A DNA stretch of 64,000 bases from Deinandra increscens subsp. villosa (GCA_039602395.1 JBCNJP010000017.1:6751238-6815237), one strand, 5' to 3'; shown: positions 22,001 to 34,057, numbered from the stretch's first letter. Notes: generated by a model from the sequence alone, not told the origin. Numbers and translations: made by a program.

Positions 22001-25000
22001 TCCCCCCTCAAGCGCAACGGTGCAGGACCCAGGCATAACATATCCCGAAAGTTCTCGAACTGAGCATGTGGAAGACTTTTGGTGAAGATGTCCGCAACCT
22101 GAAGCTTGGATGGAACGAATCGAGTGAGCAGTTTGCCGGAGGAGACAAGCTCACGAATGAAGTGATAATCAAGATCAACATGTTTTGTTCGCTTGTGAGC
22201 AACAGGATTTTGAGACATGAAAACAAGCACTTTGATTGTCACAAAGAAGTGTTGGTCTATCGGGCGGCAAAGCATGGAGTTCTTGCAGCAAATGAGTTAG
22301 CCAGATGATCTCAGCAGCAGTATTGGCCATGGCACGATATTCGGATTCACAGCTAGATCTAGCAACCGAGTGCTGCTTTTTAGCACTCCACGAGACCAGA
22401 TTTCCTCCTAAATAAACCGAGTAACCGTACGTTGATCGTCGCGTTTCTATACACCTAGCCCAATCAGCATCTGAATATCCAAGAATAGACAAGGACTTTT
22501 GTTTGGAGAAGGTAAGCCCAAATGAAATAGTGCCTTTAACATAATGAAGAATCCTTTTGACATGTTGAACATGATCATAGGTTGGAGTTTGAAGAAACTG
22601 ACTGACATGATTAACCGCATAGGAGATGTCTGGACGAGTGATTGTTAAATATTGCAGAGCCCCAACCACAGATCTATAGAATGTGGGGTCAGGATAGGGA
22701 TCACCATCTTTTGTGAGCGATATATTTGGAGATAATGGTGTAGGCATGGGCTTAGCATCCAACATGTTAGCTTTCTGGAGAATATCTCTTGCATATTTGG
22801 TTTGACTTAGAAAAAGACCTTTAGCAGTGTGAGTTACTTCAAGTCCAAGAAAATAGCTAAGATCTCCCAAGTCTTTGATAGCAAAAGTTTTGTGAAGGCT
22901 GTCAACAAAGGTGTTTATGGCATTCTCATTATTACCTGTCACTATAAGATCATCAACATACACAAGTAAATAGATGAGGCAATTATCTTGTTTGAAAATA
23001 AACAACGAAGGATCAGCCCGACTGCAAGAGAACCCATTGTCCAAAAGGAACGAACTCAAGCGATGAAACCAAGCACGTGGTGCTTGTTTGAGCCCCTAAA
23101 GGGCCTTGTTGAGCCGACATACATGATGCGGAAACCGAGGGTCCACGAAACCTGGTGGTTGTTCCATAAAAACATCTTCATGAAGTAGACCATGTAAAAA
23201 ATGCATTATTAACATCCAGTTGATGAAGTTTCCAACTGTACATCATAGCTAAGGCAAGTACAGTGCGTATGGTGGTGGCTTTGACAACGGGGCTGAATGT
23301 ATGCGAGTAGTCCAAACCAGGTACTTGAGAATACCCTTGTGCAACAAGACGAGCTTTGTATCTATTAAGCGAACCATCTGCACAAAGTTTAGTACGAAAA
23401 AGCCATTTTGAGCCAACAACATTAGTATCTTTGGGTCGGGGAACTAAAGTCCAAGTATTATTTGACTGCAGAGCACTTAATTCTTTATTCATGGCATCCA
23501 CCCAATGCGGGTAACGGGAGGCAACCTTATGAGATTTGGGATCAGTGGTAGCAAGAAGAGATTGTATGACAGGGCTAGTGGTAGCAATATTGGCATGATG
23601 CTTTGGTTTGAAGATACCCGCTTTAGCACGAGTGATCATAGGATGACCGGTGGATGGGCCATGTGACGGACGTGGGGGGCTCGGTGGAGTATTCGAGTCC
23701 GTAGAAGAGGAAGGGGATTGTTGTGACGGATTTTGAGGTAGCGGTGAAGTGGATGGGCTAGAAGATTGGCTGGACGACGAAGAGGTCGGGCTTGAAGGGG
23801 TATCAGTTTCGCTATCAGAGGAGTCAGGCCCATGAGCATGAGGTGGGTTTTGGGTTTGAGTTGAAGAGTTGTCACACAGATGACAAGGAGAGTTGGGCTT
23901 AATGATGGGCGTAGGAGAAACAGGCGACGAAGAGGGTGAGGGACGATTAGCTTGCGAAGCGGATGGGAGCACAGGCTCATTAAAACTCGTTAATGGTGGA
24001 TGAGAAGAAGGAAATGGGAAAATCGTTTCATCGAAGCGGGCATGGAAAGTTATATAGTTTCTATTTTTGTGAGGATCAAAGCACCGATGTCCTTTATATT
24101 GAGAATTATATCCAAGAAAAATACATGGTAATGCACGAGGAGCAAGTTTGTTATTGGCATAGTTCCTTAGATAAGGATAAACACGACACCCGAATGTGCG
24201 AAAATTATTATAATTTGGTGGGTGTCCATTGATGATTTCAAAAGGGGATTTATTGTCGGTGACTTTGGAGGGAAGTCGATTAATGATATACGTGGCACTA
24301 CTAAAGGCCTCAACCCAATATGACGATGGAACTTTGGCATTGAATAATAGCGCAAGACCCGTCTCAACAATGTGTCGGTGCTTTCGTTCGGCCCAACCGT
24401 TTTGTTCGGGAGTGTAAGGGCACGATAGACGATGGAAAATGCCATTGTCATCAAAGATCTTGCAAACACGATTGTTGACAAATTCAGACCCCCCATCACT
24501 TTGAAAGATTTTTACGGTCCGAGACAATTGGTTTTCGATGAATTTGAGAAACCCGGAGAGAATTTCATAAAAGTCCGTTTTTACACGTAGAGGATAAAGC
24601 CATGTAAACCGACTATGATCGTCTACAAATGCAACATAGTAGCGGTACCCGTAATGAGACACAATTGGAGAGGGGCCCCATAGATCACAATGGATTAGGT
24701 CAAGGGGTTTAGCAGCACGTTTAGAATTATTATCAAATGTAAGTTTATGACTTTTAGCCATTTGGCACACTTCACACATGGTAGGTTTAGGAAGGATAGA
24801 CGTAACATTCAACAAACCATGTTTATTAAGTAAAGAGACAACGTCAAAATTAGCATGTCCAAGACGACTATGCCATAATTCAAACGACACTTTATTGCAA
24901 GATTCAGTCAGCGCTTGTGGTTGCTCCTTCAAAACATAAAGCCCATTCTCACATGAACCTTGGGCTAGAATTTTCTTCGAGGACCGATCCTGAATACAAA

Positions 25001-25170
25001 ACGAGGGATATGAGAATAAGACACCAACATGATTGTCCCGAGTTAACTTGCTAATAGAAAGCAAGTTTTTGGTGATATTGGGAACAACAAGAACATCTTT
25101 TAGCACAATATTAGGATTGAGAAACGAGACACCTTTGTGTGTGACGGGAAGAGAGTTACCGTTACCAAAG
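21988..25170 (-). pseudogene. Ty1/copia Pol, 5'-truncated and frameshifted
   Basis: Domain order on the minus strand: end of protease (about 25170-25080), GAG-pre-integrase zinc-binding HHCC (LWHSRLGHAN ... CEVCQMAKS), integrase core (first Asp in HCDLWGP, second in FQSDGGSEF, Glu in YTPEQNGWAE), a Ser/Pro-rich linker, reverse transcriptase (YVDD at about 22945) and RNase H (SDADW, SCESEYRA). Breaks: a one-base homopolymer shift at 23195-23200, a TAG at 23096-23098 in the RT, and a second shift near 22205-22225 in RNase H. Gag and most of protease are missing and no 5' LTR was found, so it is dead. Copia elements normally produce a single Gag-Pol in the cytoplasm and integrate cDNA copies. 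Confidence 0.93.
22001..22009 (-). other. Polypurine tract of the copia element
   Basis: GAGGGGGGA on the minus strand, immediately before the LTR TG. It overlaps the last codons of the RNase H reading frame, whose stop lies in the LTR. Confidence 0.7.
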
Positions 25171-25297
25171 GTGACTCGAGACGTAGAAGATTAGAGAATT
25201 GAACAATAGTACCCTTCACAGTTTTCGCTGCACAAATAAATTAGCACACTTTGTTAGAAGTGTAGAATTGTGAACATGCTTTAGAGAGGCATTGCGT

Positions 25298-25302
<5 letters not shown>

Positions 25303-25348
<46 letters not shown>
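25303..25348. repeat. (TA)n microsatellite opening the element array
   Basis: Pure TA tract; nine further elements and TA tracts follow without other sequence between them. Confidence 0.95.
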
Positions 25349-25352
<4 letters not shown>

Positions 25353-25539
25353 AAAGTTCATTGTAGACACCCCCATAAGTGTAGACAGGTAGACACCATT
25401 TTTCACCATTAGATCTCTTGATCTAATGGTTGTGATTAATTTTCTTTTTCCTTTTTTTCTTTTTTCTCATTAATTAGAAACTTTCACATGTGAAAAAGAG
25501 CTATTTCACATGCGAAAGTGTCTACAATGAACCTCACCC
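25349..25539 (+). mobile_element. (TA)n-associated TIR element, family C
   Basis: Starts GTGAAAAGTTCATTGTAGAC and ends GTCTACAATGAACCTCACCC, forming inverted ends (TTCATTGTAGACAC). The interior has a TTTCACATGTGAAA palindrome (25482-25495). A second copy is at 28100-28330. Confidence 0.8.
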
Positions 25540-25559
25540 TATATATATATATATATATA

Positions 25560-26303
25560 GGGTAAGGATCATGTGAAAACAACTTTTATTGCGAAAACAC
25601 GAAAACAAATATTAAAACCTCTATAACTTTTTCATACATTAATATTTTTTTTAAAAATGTGCACCAAAATCCTTAAAATTATGCTATCTTTAGTTCTCGA
25701 AAAGATTTTAAAAAAAATCAATTTTTTTTAAAATTATTATTGCACAGGTGCAATAATTTTTTTTATTATTATTGCACATATGCAATAATATTAAAACCTT
25801 TATAACTTTTTCATATGTTAAATTTTTTTTATAAAAAAATGCACTATAAATCTTATAATTCTGGAGAAAATTAAAAAAAATCAACGTTTTTTAAAATTTT
25901 TTATAATTGCACATGTGCAATAAAAAATTATTATTGCACATGTGCAATAATATTAAAACCTCTATAACTTTTTCATACGTTAATATTTTTGATAAAAAAT
26001 TGTACCATAGATCTTATAATTCTGTTAACTTTAATTCTTGAAAAATTAAAAAAAATTAATGTTTTTTTTGTTAATATTGCACATGTGTAATATAATTAAT
26101 ACGTATTATTGCACATGTGCAATAATAAAAAAAAATCATGAAATTTTATATGTTTAATTTTTTTCCCAGAATTAAAGGTGACATAATTTTAAGACTTTTG
26201 GTGCAAATTTTTTAAAAGATTATTAACGTATGAGGAAGTTATAGAGGTTTTAATATTTGTTTTCGTGTTTTCGCAATAACATCTTGTTTTTATTTGATTC
26301 TTC

Positions 26304-26306
<3 letters not shown>
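25560..26306 (+). mobile_element. (TA)n-associated TIR element, family B variant
   Basis: Starts GGGTAAGGATCATGTGAAAA after a short TA tract, and ends near GATTCTTCCACTATATA. It keeps the family-B internal sentence (AACCTCTATAACTTTTTCAT) in several copies and TTGCACATGTGCAA palindromes. Confidence 0.7.

Positions 26307-26364
<58 letters not shown>
26307..26364. repeat. (TA)n microsatellite
   Basis: Pure TA tract between two elements. Confidence 0.95.
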
Positions 26365-26367
<3 letters not shown>

Positions 26368-26540
26368 AGAAGATCATTTGAGAATCAATTTGATTTGAGA
26401 ACTAAAAAGAACTAATTTGAGCCACAAGTTTATTTACTTGTATCCCCCCTCCCATGAATTATAGTGGTCCCCCCTGAAATGTGTGGTTGAGATTTAGTTC
26501 TCAAAAGTTCTCAAAACAAAAAGTTCTCATTTGAACCTAA

Positions 26541-26542
<2 letters not shown>
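26365..26542 (-). mobile_element. (TA)n-associated TIR element, family A
   Basis: 178 bp in reverse orientation (GGGAGAAGATCATTTGAGAA ... TTTGAACCTAACC), with TA tracts on both sides. Confidence 0.85.

Positions 26543-26602
<60 letters not shown>
26543..26602. repeat. (TA)n microsatellite
   Basis: Pure TA tract. Confidence 0.95.
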
Positions 26603-26604
<2 letters not shown>

Positions 26605-27260
26605 AGAAGGATCCTGCGAAAACACCCTTTTTTTGTGAGAACTGCGTAAACAAATCTTAAAACCTACATAACTTTTTCATACGTTAATATTTTTTAAAAA
26701 AATTTGTACCAAAAGTCTTAAAATTATATTATCTTTAATCCTATAAAAGTTTTAAAAAACTTAACGCTTTTTTTATTTTTTTTTAAATATTTTTTTGTTT
26801 GGTGCACATGTGCATCACAAAAAAAACTCATACTTTTAGTATGAGTTAATTTTTTTTTCTTAGTCGCACCATATGTCATATATTTTCATAAATTTTTTGC
26901 GTTTTTATTGAATGATGCACATGTGCATCATACCAAAAAAAAAACGCTCATACATGTGATATACATTAATAGTTTAAAAAGAAATTGCACCCTAAATCTT
27001 ATAGTTGTGTTATCTTTAGATTTAAAGAAAAAAATAGCATTTTATAACTTTTTTTAATTATGTGATGCACATGTGCATCACACGGGAAAAAAAAACGTTC
27101 AGTTTTTTTTTTAATATTTTGCTCCAGATTTAAAAATAACATAATTCTAAGACTTTTGGCACAAATTTTATGAAAAATCGTTAACGTATGAAAAAGTTAC
27201 GTGAGTTTTAATATGTGTTTTCGCAGTTTTCATAAAAAGATGTGTTTTCGCAGGATCCTA

Positions 27261-27264
<4 letters not shown>
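26603..27264 (+). mobile_element. (TA)n-associated TIR element, family B
   Basis: 662 bp, nearly identical to 9923-10582: starts GGAGAAGGATCCTGCGAAAA and ends GCAGGATCCTAACCC. It has three TGCACATGTGCA palindromes. Confidence 0.85.

Positions 27265-27314
<50 letters not shown>
27265..27314. repeat. (TA)n microsatellite
   Basis: Pure TA tract. Confidence 0.95.
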
Positions 27315-27318
<4 letters not shown>

Positions 27319-27493
27319 TAGGTTCAAATGAGAACTTTTTATATTGAGAACTTTTGAGAACTAAATCTCCACCACTAATTTCAGGTGGGACCATTAAAAT
27401 TCATGGGGGGGGTTTTCCATATATATAAACTAGTGGCTAAGATTAGTTCTTTTTAGTTCTCAAACCCAATTGGTTCTCAAATGATCATCTCCC
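27315..27493 (+). mobile_element. (TA)n-associated TIR element, family A
   Basis: 179 bp, GGGTTAGGTTCAAATGAGAA to CAAATGATCATCTCCC, with TA tracts on both sides. Confidence 0.85.
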
Positions 27494-27495
27494 TA

Positions 27496-27541
<46 letters not shown>
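27494..27541. repeat. (TA)n microsatellite
   Basis: TA tract with one TG interruption. Confidence 0.9.
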
Positions 27542-27544
<3 letters not shown>

Positions 27545-28065
27545 GATGGATATAATGAAAACTACTTTGAGTTGGAAAAACCGTGGAAACTACCACAAAA
27601 CGATTTTTGTTCTTTAAAGTTTTTGTAGTGATTATATGCATTAATACAAGCTCTATGGTGAAAAAAATCAAAAGAACGCCTAGTAGTTTTTTTTTTAAAT
27701 GCCTTGTTACATATGTAACAAAATCTGTAAATAAATTTAAAAAAAAAATCTCTAGGCGCTTTTTTATTTATTTTTCACCAAAACCATCAAAAATAAATGT
27801 AGAATCTATAAAAAAATACATCTAAAAACATAACAAATTTTGAACGTCTTTTTTGGCCGGTTAACTTCTTTTTGCAAAAAAATCGGTTCTTAAATATTTT
27901 TTTAAAAAAATGTAGTCGGCGTTTTTTTTTTAATTTTTTTTTCATAAAGGGTGTTTTTTTTAAGTTAGAGAGTCACCATAAAAAAAATCGGAACAAAAAA
28001 TGAATTTTTTAGCTTAGTTTTCACGGTTTTTCCAACTCGGAGAGGTTTTCATTTTATCCTTCTCC
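27542..28065 (+). mobile_element. (TA)n-associated TIR element, family D
   Basis: 524 bp. GGGGATGGATATAATGAAAA near the left end pairs with TTTTCATTTTATCCTTCTCC at the right; the inverted ends continue through GAGTTGGAAAAACCGTG. The centre has TTGTTACATATGTAACAA (about 27704-27721). Its tips resemble those of the gene-carrying element at 5899-8788. Confidence 0.8.
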
Positions 28066-28099
28066 TATATATATGTATATATATATATATATCTATATA
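28066..28099. repeat. (TA)n microsatellite, slightly interrupted
   Basis: TA-rich tract with TG and TC interruptions. Confidence 0.85.
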
Positions 28100-28326
28100 G
28101 TGCAAAGTTCATTGTAGACACCCCCATAAGTGTAGACAGGTAGACACCTTTTTCACCATTAGATCTCTTGATCTAATGGTTATGATTAATTTCTTTTTTC
28201 TTTTTTTTTTCTTTTTTTTCCTTTTTCTCATTGTTCAGAAAATTTCACATGTGAAATAAAGTAATTTTACATGTAAAATAGGGTGTCTACCTGTCTACAC
28301 TTATTGGGGTGTCTACAATGAACCTC

Positions 28327-28330
<4 letters not shown>
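28100..28330 (+). mobile_element. (TA)n-associated TIR element, family C
   Basis: 231 bp, GTGCAAAGTTCATTGTAGAC to GTCTACAATGAACCTCACCC. The centre has TTTCACATGTGAAA and TTTTACATGTAAAA. Confidence 0.85.

Positions 28331-28396
<66 letters not shown>
28331..28396. repeat. (TA)n microsatellite
   Basis: Pure TA tract. Confidence 0.95.
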
Positions 28397-28398
<2 letters not shown>

Positions 28399-29189
28399 AT
28401 CCTGCGAAAACTCTTTTTTTTTGCGAAAACCTAAAAACTAAAACTAAAACATTCATAACTTTTACATACGTTAATATTTTTCTATGAAACTTGCACCAAA
28501 AATCTTAAAATTCTATTGTCTTTGATTCTGGAAAAGAAATTGATATTTCGAAGAAAAAAAAATTAGTGCACATGTGTATTATTAGTGCACATGTGCACCA
28601 TTTTCATTAGTACTACACAAATGAGAAGTGTCATGCGAAAACATATTGTTTAGGTTAAAAACATTTACAAAAAAAACTAAAATATTCATAGAACTAATGA
28701 TAATTCTATATATGCACTATAACAATTAGTTATAGTGCACATGTGTAGCATAAAATTTAAAAAATTTTAAAACGTTAAATATATTTTCAGAGTTAAAGAT
28801 AACACAATTATAAGATTTATGGTGCCATTCTCTTTTAAAATATTGATGTATACGACACGTATAAAGTGATTTTTTATTAGTGCACATGTGCACTAATAAA
28901 AAACCACGAAAAACTAACAAAATTATAACGTATTTGATGCGATTTGTCTAAAAAAAACATTAACGCATACTATATGTATGAGTTTTATTATTAGTGCACA
29001 TGTGCACTAATAAAAAAAACGACGAGACGTTAAAGTTTCTTTTAGATTTTTTCTAGAATTAAAGAACTCATAATTTTAAGGTTTTTGGTGTAAATTTTTT
29101 TAAAAAATATGATCGTATGAAAAAATTATGAATGTTTTAGTATTAGTTTTTAGGTTTTCGCAATAAAGATATGGTTTTTACATGATCCT

Positions 29190-29194
<5 letters not shown>
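28397..29194 (+). mobile_element. (TA)n-associated TIR element, family B variant
   Basis: Starts GGATCCTGCGAAAACTC and ends ATGATCCTTACCC. The interior repeats AGTGCACATGTGCACTA palindromes (for example around 28880 and 28995). Confidence 0.75.

Positions 29195-29234
<40 letters not shown>
29195..29234. repeat. (TA)n microsatellite
   Basis: Pure TA tract. Confidence 0.95.
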
Positions 29235-29238
<4 letters not shown>

Positions 29239-29305
29239 TAGGTTCAAATGATAACTTTTTTGTTTTGAGAACTTTTGAGAACTAACTCTCAACCACAAAT
29301 TTCCA
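29235..29305 (+). mobile_element. Family A element, 3'-truncated
   Basis: Matches the first 70 bp of family A (GGGTTAGGTTCAAATGATAA onward) and then loses similarity near 29305. Confidence 0.7.
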
Positions 29306-29950
29306 ACACTTATACCCATCAAGGTGTCACCTTTATGCATCATCATGCATGCATGAACATCAAAATTCAATTTTTACTACGTAAACAACATCAAGCAAGC
29401 ATCTTTACTCCTTAAGTCATTAGGCTTATAATCAAGCAATCAACTTTATTGATCAACATGCATAAAGATTCAATCTTTATCATCATTCAAGCAAAAACAA
29501 CCTAGATCTATCATCACAAACATCATTAGACCCATTTTACACGTAAAGTTCACAACTCTGAAGCAAGTATAACAAGAAACTAAACATATAGAACATATAT
29601 AAGCTATATCTACACTTGTATTCACATATAGAATATAGATCAGCCTTAGATCTATCATAAAAATATAAACTTCATAACTTTAAAGCAAGTATAACAAGAA
29701 ACTAAACATACCAGATGATCAAGGATAATAACGAGATGATTGTGAGCCTAGATTCGCACCCAAACGCACAATATCTTCAAGTATGGTGATGGGGAATGAT
29801 GGAACAACAAGATTATGTGCTAAAGATGGAGAAAAAAGAAGAGATTTGCAGCTTAAAACGTTTAAATAGGTGAAAAATAATGAGATTTACGGCTTAAAAC
29901 TCTTAATTTGTGTTTGAAATTCTATGTCAATCCTTAACCAGCTGAAACCT
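29306..29950. other. Probable internal region of an LTR retroelement, no domain seen
   Basis: It lies downstream (minus strand) of the primer-binding-site-like sequence at 29951. CAAGTATAACAAGAAACTAAACATA occurs twice (29564, 29688; shown here only in part by position). No gag/pol motif was recognised. Confidence 0.35.
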
Positions 29951-29966
29951 ATGGCTCTAATACTAA
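29951..29966 (-). other. Primer-binding-site-like sequence
   Basis: Minus strand TTAGTATTAGAGCC is close to the Met-tRNA primer site TGGTATCAGAGC and sits two bases after an LTR end in GGGTGTGACA. Confidence 0.5.
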
Positions 29967-29968
29967 CA

Positions 29969-31516
29969 TGTCACACCCTCGTAATTGGACCGGAGCATGA
30001 GACCAGATTGCATTGTTCTTAAATAGTAAAGTACAACAATAGTCTTAATGGGAAACTTACAATTTTTAACAAAAGATATAGAATATAAAGCAAAGTCTTA
30101 GTCAAACCACTACCCCGAGAGGAATTATAGATTGTACCAATCACAGTACAAAAAATTCACAAATACAGTCTTATATTATGCACTTTATTCTTAAGGACCA
30201 AGAAAGCAATAAAATACAGTCTTCACTATGATCAACGCAACCACCAACAACTGAAATCTCCACTTCCCTGAAATACACAATAAACATGTCACTTCAAGTA
30301 GGAGACACACAACCAATTCTTAAATATCTTATTAGAAAACATGTATGCCAATAATTAGATAGGCATAGTCATAAATCATAAGACAAATAATCAATGAGAG
30401 TAATGTGCACATCTTTAGCACTAAAATAACATGCAAGACCAGTCTTAGGTCCAATTATGCAATCATTACCATAGTATGAATCCAACTATATGCATATATA
30501 ACAAAATGTCATGATGATTGGTCTGGAAAACTACCTAAAATTAATTACTAACTAGCATACATTTCTAATAGTATAAATATCTTTATTTTAGTGTTCTTAA
30601 CTGACAAGCTTGTAATTCAGCCCTAAAAATCTTAACAAAAAGGGGATCTTAAGTTGTGTGCTCATATGCAATACAACAACAGGTCTCCGTGAAGTGGTAG
30701 AAGGCTAAAAGGTCCACATGCATGTTTAGGGGTCTTAACCTGCTAGCGACAAGTTTCTCGACTTAAACAAAATCATTACCAGTAGGTTGAGAATCTTTAC
30801 TGTCTATCTCAACAAATTTTTAAAAATTTCAGTTTACTGATTTAAGTCAAAATGTCCATAAACCTGTTCGTTAGCCAAAACACTCATTATTGTTTTACAA
30901 ATTATCAAATCTGGTTTGACTGCAATTTCCATCCTTGCAGTCCGTTTCGCACAAAAAGGGTTCATACGATCTGATTTGACCAGTTAAGTGTTTTCTTGCC
31001 TTTCTTGGCGATGCAGACCGTCTTAGTGACACTTCTGGGACTTATGACGGTCTGCCTCGCAATGAACACAGAATATCCAGTTTATCAGAAATGCTGCAGG
31101 TCGTCTCATGCATGCATGTGGGGTAGTGGTCCAGCCCGACTGTCATGGCTATTTATCTATATTTTCCTAATCTCAAGGACCATCCTAACCTTTTAGGACC
31201 GACGATTCGCTTCGACTATAATGAGAGTTTGTTCAAAATTATTAATCTTTTTTATTTGGATCCAAAAACTCAATGGTTGTTCTTAAGCCTATAAGTTATC
31301 AAAATGTGGTTTCATAACACATATCTTGGTGATCAAAAACCAATTTCAACTACCAATATATTTCATAATCATGAAGAACCTAAAACTCATATATCTTAAC
31401 TAGAGTTATAACAAACCTCTTCTTGGGCTTGTTGGCTTCTGAGATGATCACAACTTCTGTCCAAGAGACTCAATTGCAGTAGATCTTCACTGCATTTAAC
31501 ATTCCTGATGCACACG
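29969..31516 (-). mobile_element. LTR of the TGTCACACCC type (outer end uncertain)
   Basis: The plus strand starts TGTCACACCCTCGTAATTGG, like the solo LTR at 2427. No coding is seen through 31516, where a CACTA end begins; the outer LTR boundary was not found. Confidence 0.5.
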
Positions 31517-32458
31517 CACTACAAGAAATTGGGGTATTTACCCACACATAATTTACCTACATATGGTTATATGTAGGTAAATATCTACACATGTTTTTAT
31601 ATGTGTGGGTAACGAAGGATGACAATTTGTTTAAGTTCTTAACAATTAATATGTGTGGGAACTAATTTTACCTATATTTAGTTACCTACATTTGTATATA
31701 TGTAGGTGAAAAGGTAAAAATATGCCTACACATTTTCTATATTTTTGTTATGTGTGGGTATTTACTTACACATATACAAAAATCAATAATATGTGTAAGT
31801 AATAAGTAATATTTTTACATACACATAATATTAGCAAAAATATGTGTAGATAAATCAAGTAAATTAAAAAAAATTATTATAATGACGTGGAAAAATATTT
31901 ACCTACACATATTTAAAATTTTAATTTATGTGTAGGTATAAAAAATAGTGACGTGGAAATATATATTTTTTAGTTTTTATAATAAAAAACGTATCTACCT
32001 ACACATAATTTAAATAATACTTATATGTAGGTAAAAACAACATCCACATGTAATACACTTTTACTCACACATAATAATCTTTTACCCACACATAATACAC
32101 TTTTACACAGACATTCAATACAGCTTTAGTAAATCAAGCTAATCTTTTGGCACACATTATCAATGCCACAAATTGTTCTGGTATCAAACACCATTCAAAA
32201 CAGCTTTAGTAAATACAGTTTAAACATACATCTAGAATTAAAACAAGCACATCACATGTATAATCAAACACATGTAGCATTAAAACTGATCAAAATACAA
32301 TATTGTATAAGCCATATTGAGGATCAAAATGTCTGCAGGAAACAAAAGCAAAAGCTACAAGCGGAGATCAAAAATCCAAAAGGTTAAAGTATCAAAGGGC
32401 CAACATGAACCCTAGGTAAAAAAAACCACATTAATTAATTAAACCATAAAACCAACTA

Positions 32459-33896
32459 TCACTTCTTTCCCACCAACACATGCTCCTCGGCACCTTCAAG
32501 CAGTACTTCTTCTCCGGTCAAATCCTTGTGAGCTTTCTGCCACGCGTTGATATCCCACTCTGGCATGACCAAACCGCCCTTCAAAATTCGATGAACCATT
32601 TCAATTTTACACTTAAGTACGGCAACTTCAACAGACTTATTCATTGTTTCTTTCATCTCCAAAAGTGATTTAGCATGAGCTTTGTCCCTGGCCACCAGTT
32701 GATCATTAAGAAGACGTATATCTTCTTTCGATTTCCTGATGATAGAATCACGAACTGAGATGCATCGGGTTCTGGCATGCAGCACGAGGAAACTAAGTAT
32801 TGCAGACTAAAAATATCTAAACAAGTAATAAGGATACATACTTGAAGAAGGAAAGTGTCCCCCTGTTCAAAGATTTCTTCAAAAGAAAGGTCAGCGAAAG
32901 GATCAAAAGAAGACCGGGCATGAGAAATGGTCTTTCTCTTCTTCGAAGCATGAAGCCTTTCTTTATCGAAAAATTGCTGAGTCTTCACGTTTGAATTCAC
33001 ATCCTCATTACCCACACCAGGAACATATTTCGAATTAGCACCTGATTGATTAGATCGACTTAAATCAATATAGAGAAAGACATGTGAAAGCAAAAGAAAA
33101 TACGCTTACCGGAAGATGAACCTGTCGAATAGATAGATTCAGCAGTAAAACGACTGGAAGCCTCTACAGAGAAGGTTCTCTCTTCAACAGGAAGAGCCAA
33201 GACTTTACTCAAAATTTCAGATGAATGATTGTCAACAGGAGCAACCTTTGAGAGATTAATATCTGCAGAATAGAGGTCAAAATATGTCTGCTTTTAAAGA
33301 AGAAAAATGGGAGACAAATGCTTACCTTCGACAACCCAAGTATCGGGAATAAGTCTTCCGTTGGGAATGGAATCCCTCTCTACGAAGAAGAGCCGACTTC
33401 TCCAATACGGGACTGTTTTCACCTACACGAGGGATCAAATTTTTACTACCAACCTTAGCCTTCAACATATAACGACCTTGGCCATTGGTCACCAGATTAT
33501 ACGCTTCAGTTATCAGAGAAATGGGACTGTCTAGATGATGATTATCTTTAATACGATTCAGGGAGTATAGGATTCTCCCATCGTGGGCATTACTTGAGTA
33601 TAGCAAAGATTGGAGACATCAAAGAACTCTTGAATCAAAGAAGGAAAAGGATAATTCAAACCTATAGTAAATGGATATTCAGGAAAACAAACCCATTTTT
33701 TGGATTTGCTGTCAATTGCGGATGGTAAACTCAAAGCCCTAAAAACGACAGAAGAAGTAAAAGAACCAGAATCCCTCAAGCGTATAATATCAAATGGAAC
33801 TATCATACATTCCTCTTCGGCAATTTTAGGGACTATGCCCTGTGATTCGATATAATCGTCTGAATCAATCTTGTAAGAAGGAGTCTTCACCCTCAT
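32459..33896 (-). pseudogene. Gypsy-type-transposon-domain (PF04195-like) protein with coiled coil, two compensating frameshifts
   Basis: The minus-strand model has exons 33896-33326, 33262-33110, 33058-32842 and 32792-32459, all with GT/AG borders. The spliced length is 1275 nt (425 codons including stop). The N-terminal part reads WVCFPEYPFTIGLNYPFP then IQEFF, NGQGRYMLKAK and WRSRLFFVE, reminiscent of the putative gypsy-type transposon domain. A basic patch (KKRKTISHAR) and a helical, Lys/Glu-rich segment (SVRDSIIRKSKEDIRLLNDQ) follow. Within exon 1 the frame shifts near 33600 and shifts back near 33410; the original frame has a stop between. It lies inside the CACTA element, head-to-head with the TNP2-like gene, so it could be that element's second gene; function unknown. 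Confidence 0.55.
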
Positions 33897-34057
33897 CTTT
33901 AAAAAAAAAAGAAGATATCGAGAGTATATAGAAAAAGGGAAAGCGATGAAGCAGTAACTGACTTGGGGAAAAGGGTTTTGCGAAAATATCTAGACACAAC
34001 TGAATTGTTAATGTAGATAAGTAAACTAGGATTAAAAAATAAAAAATAAAACAACTG

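Noticed and set aside
25349..29305. A single large transposon explaining the whole TA-spaced array
   Set aside because: The outermost sequences (family C at left, truncated A at right) are not inverted repeats of each other, and each inner unit has its own paired ends that recur elsewhere.
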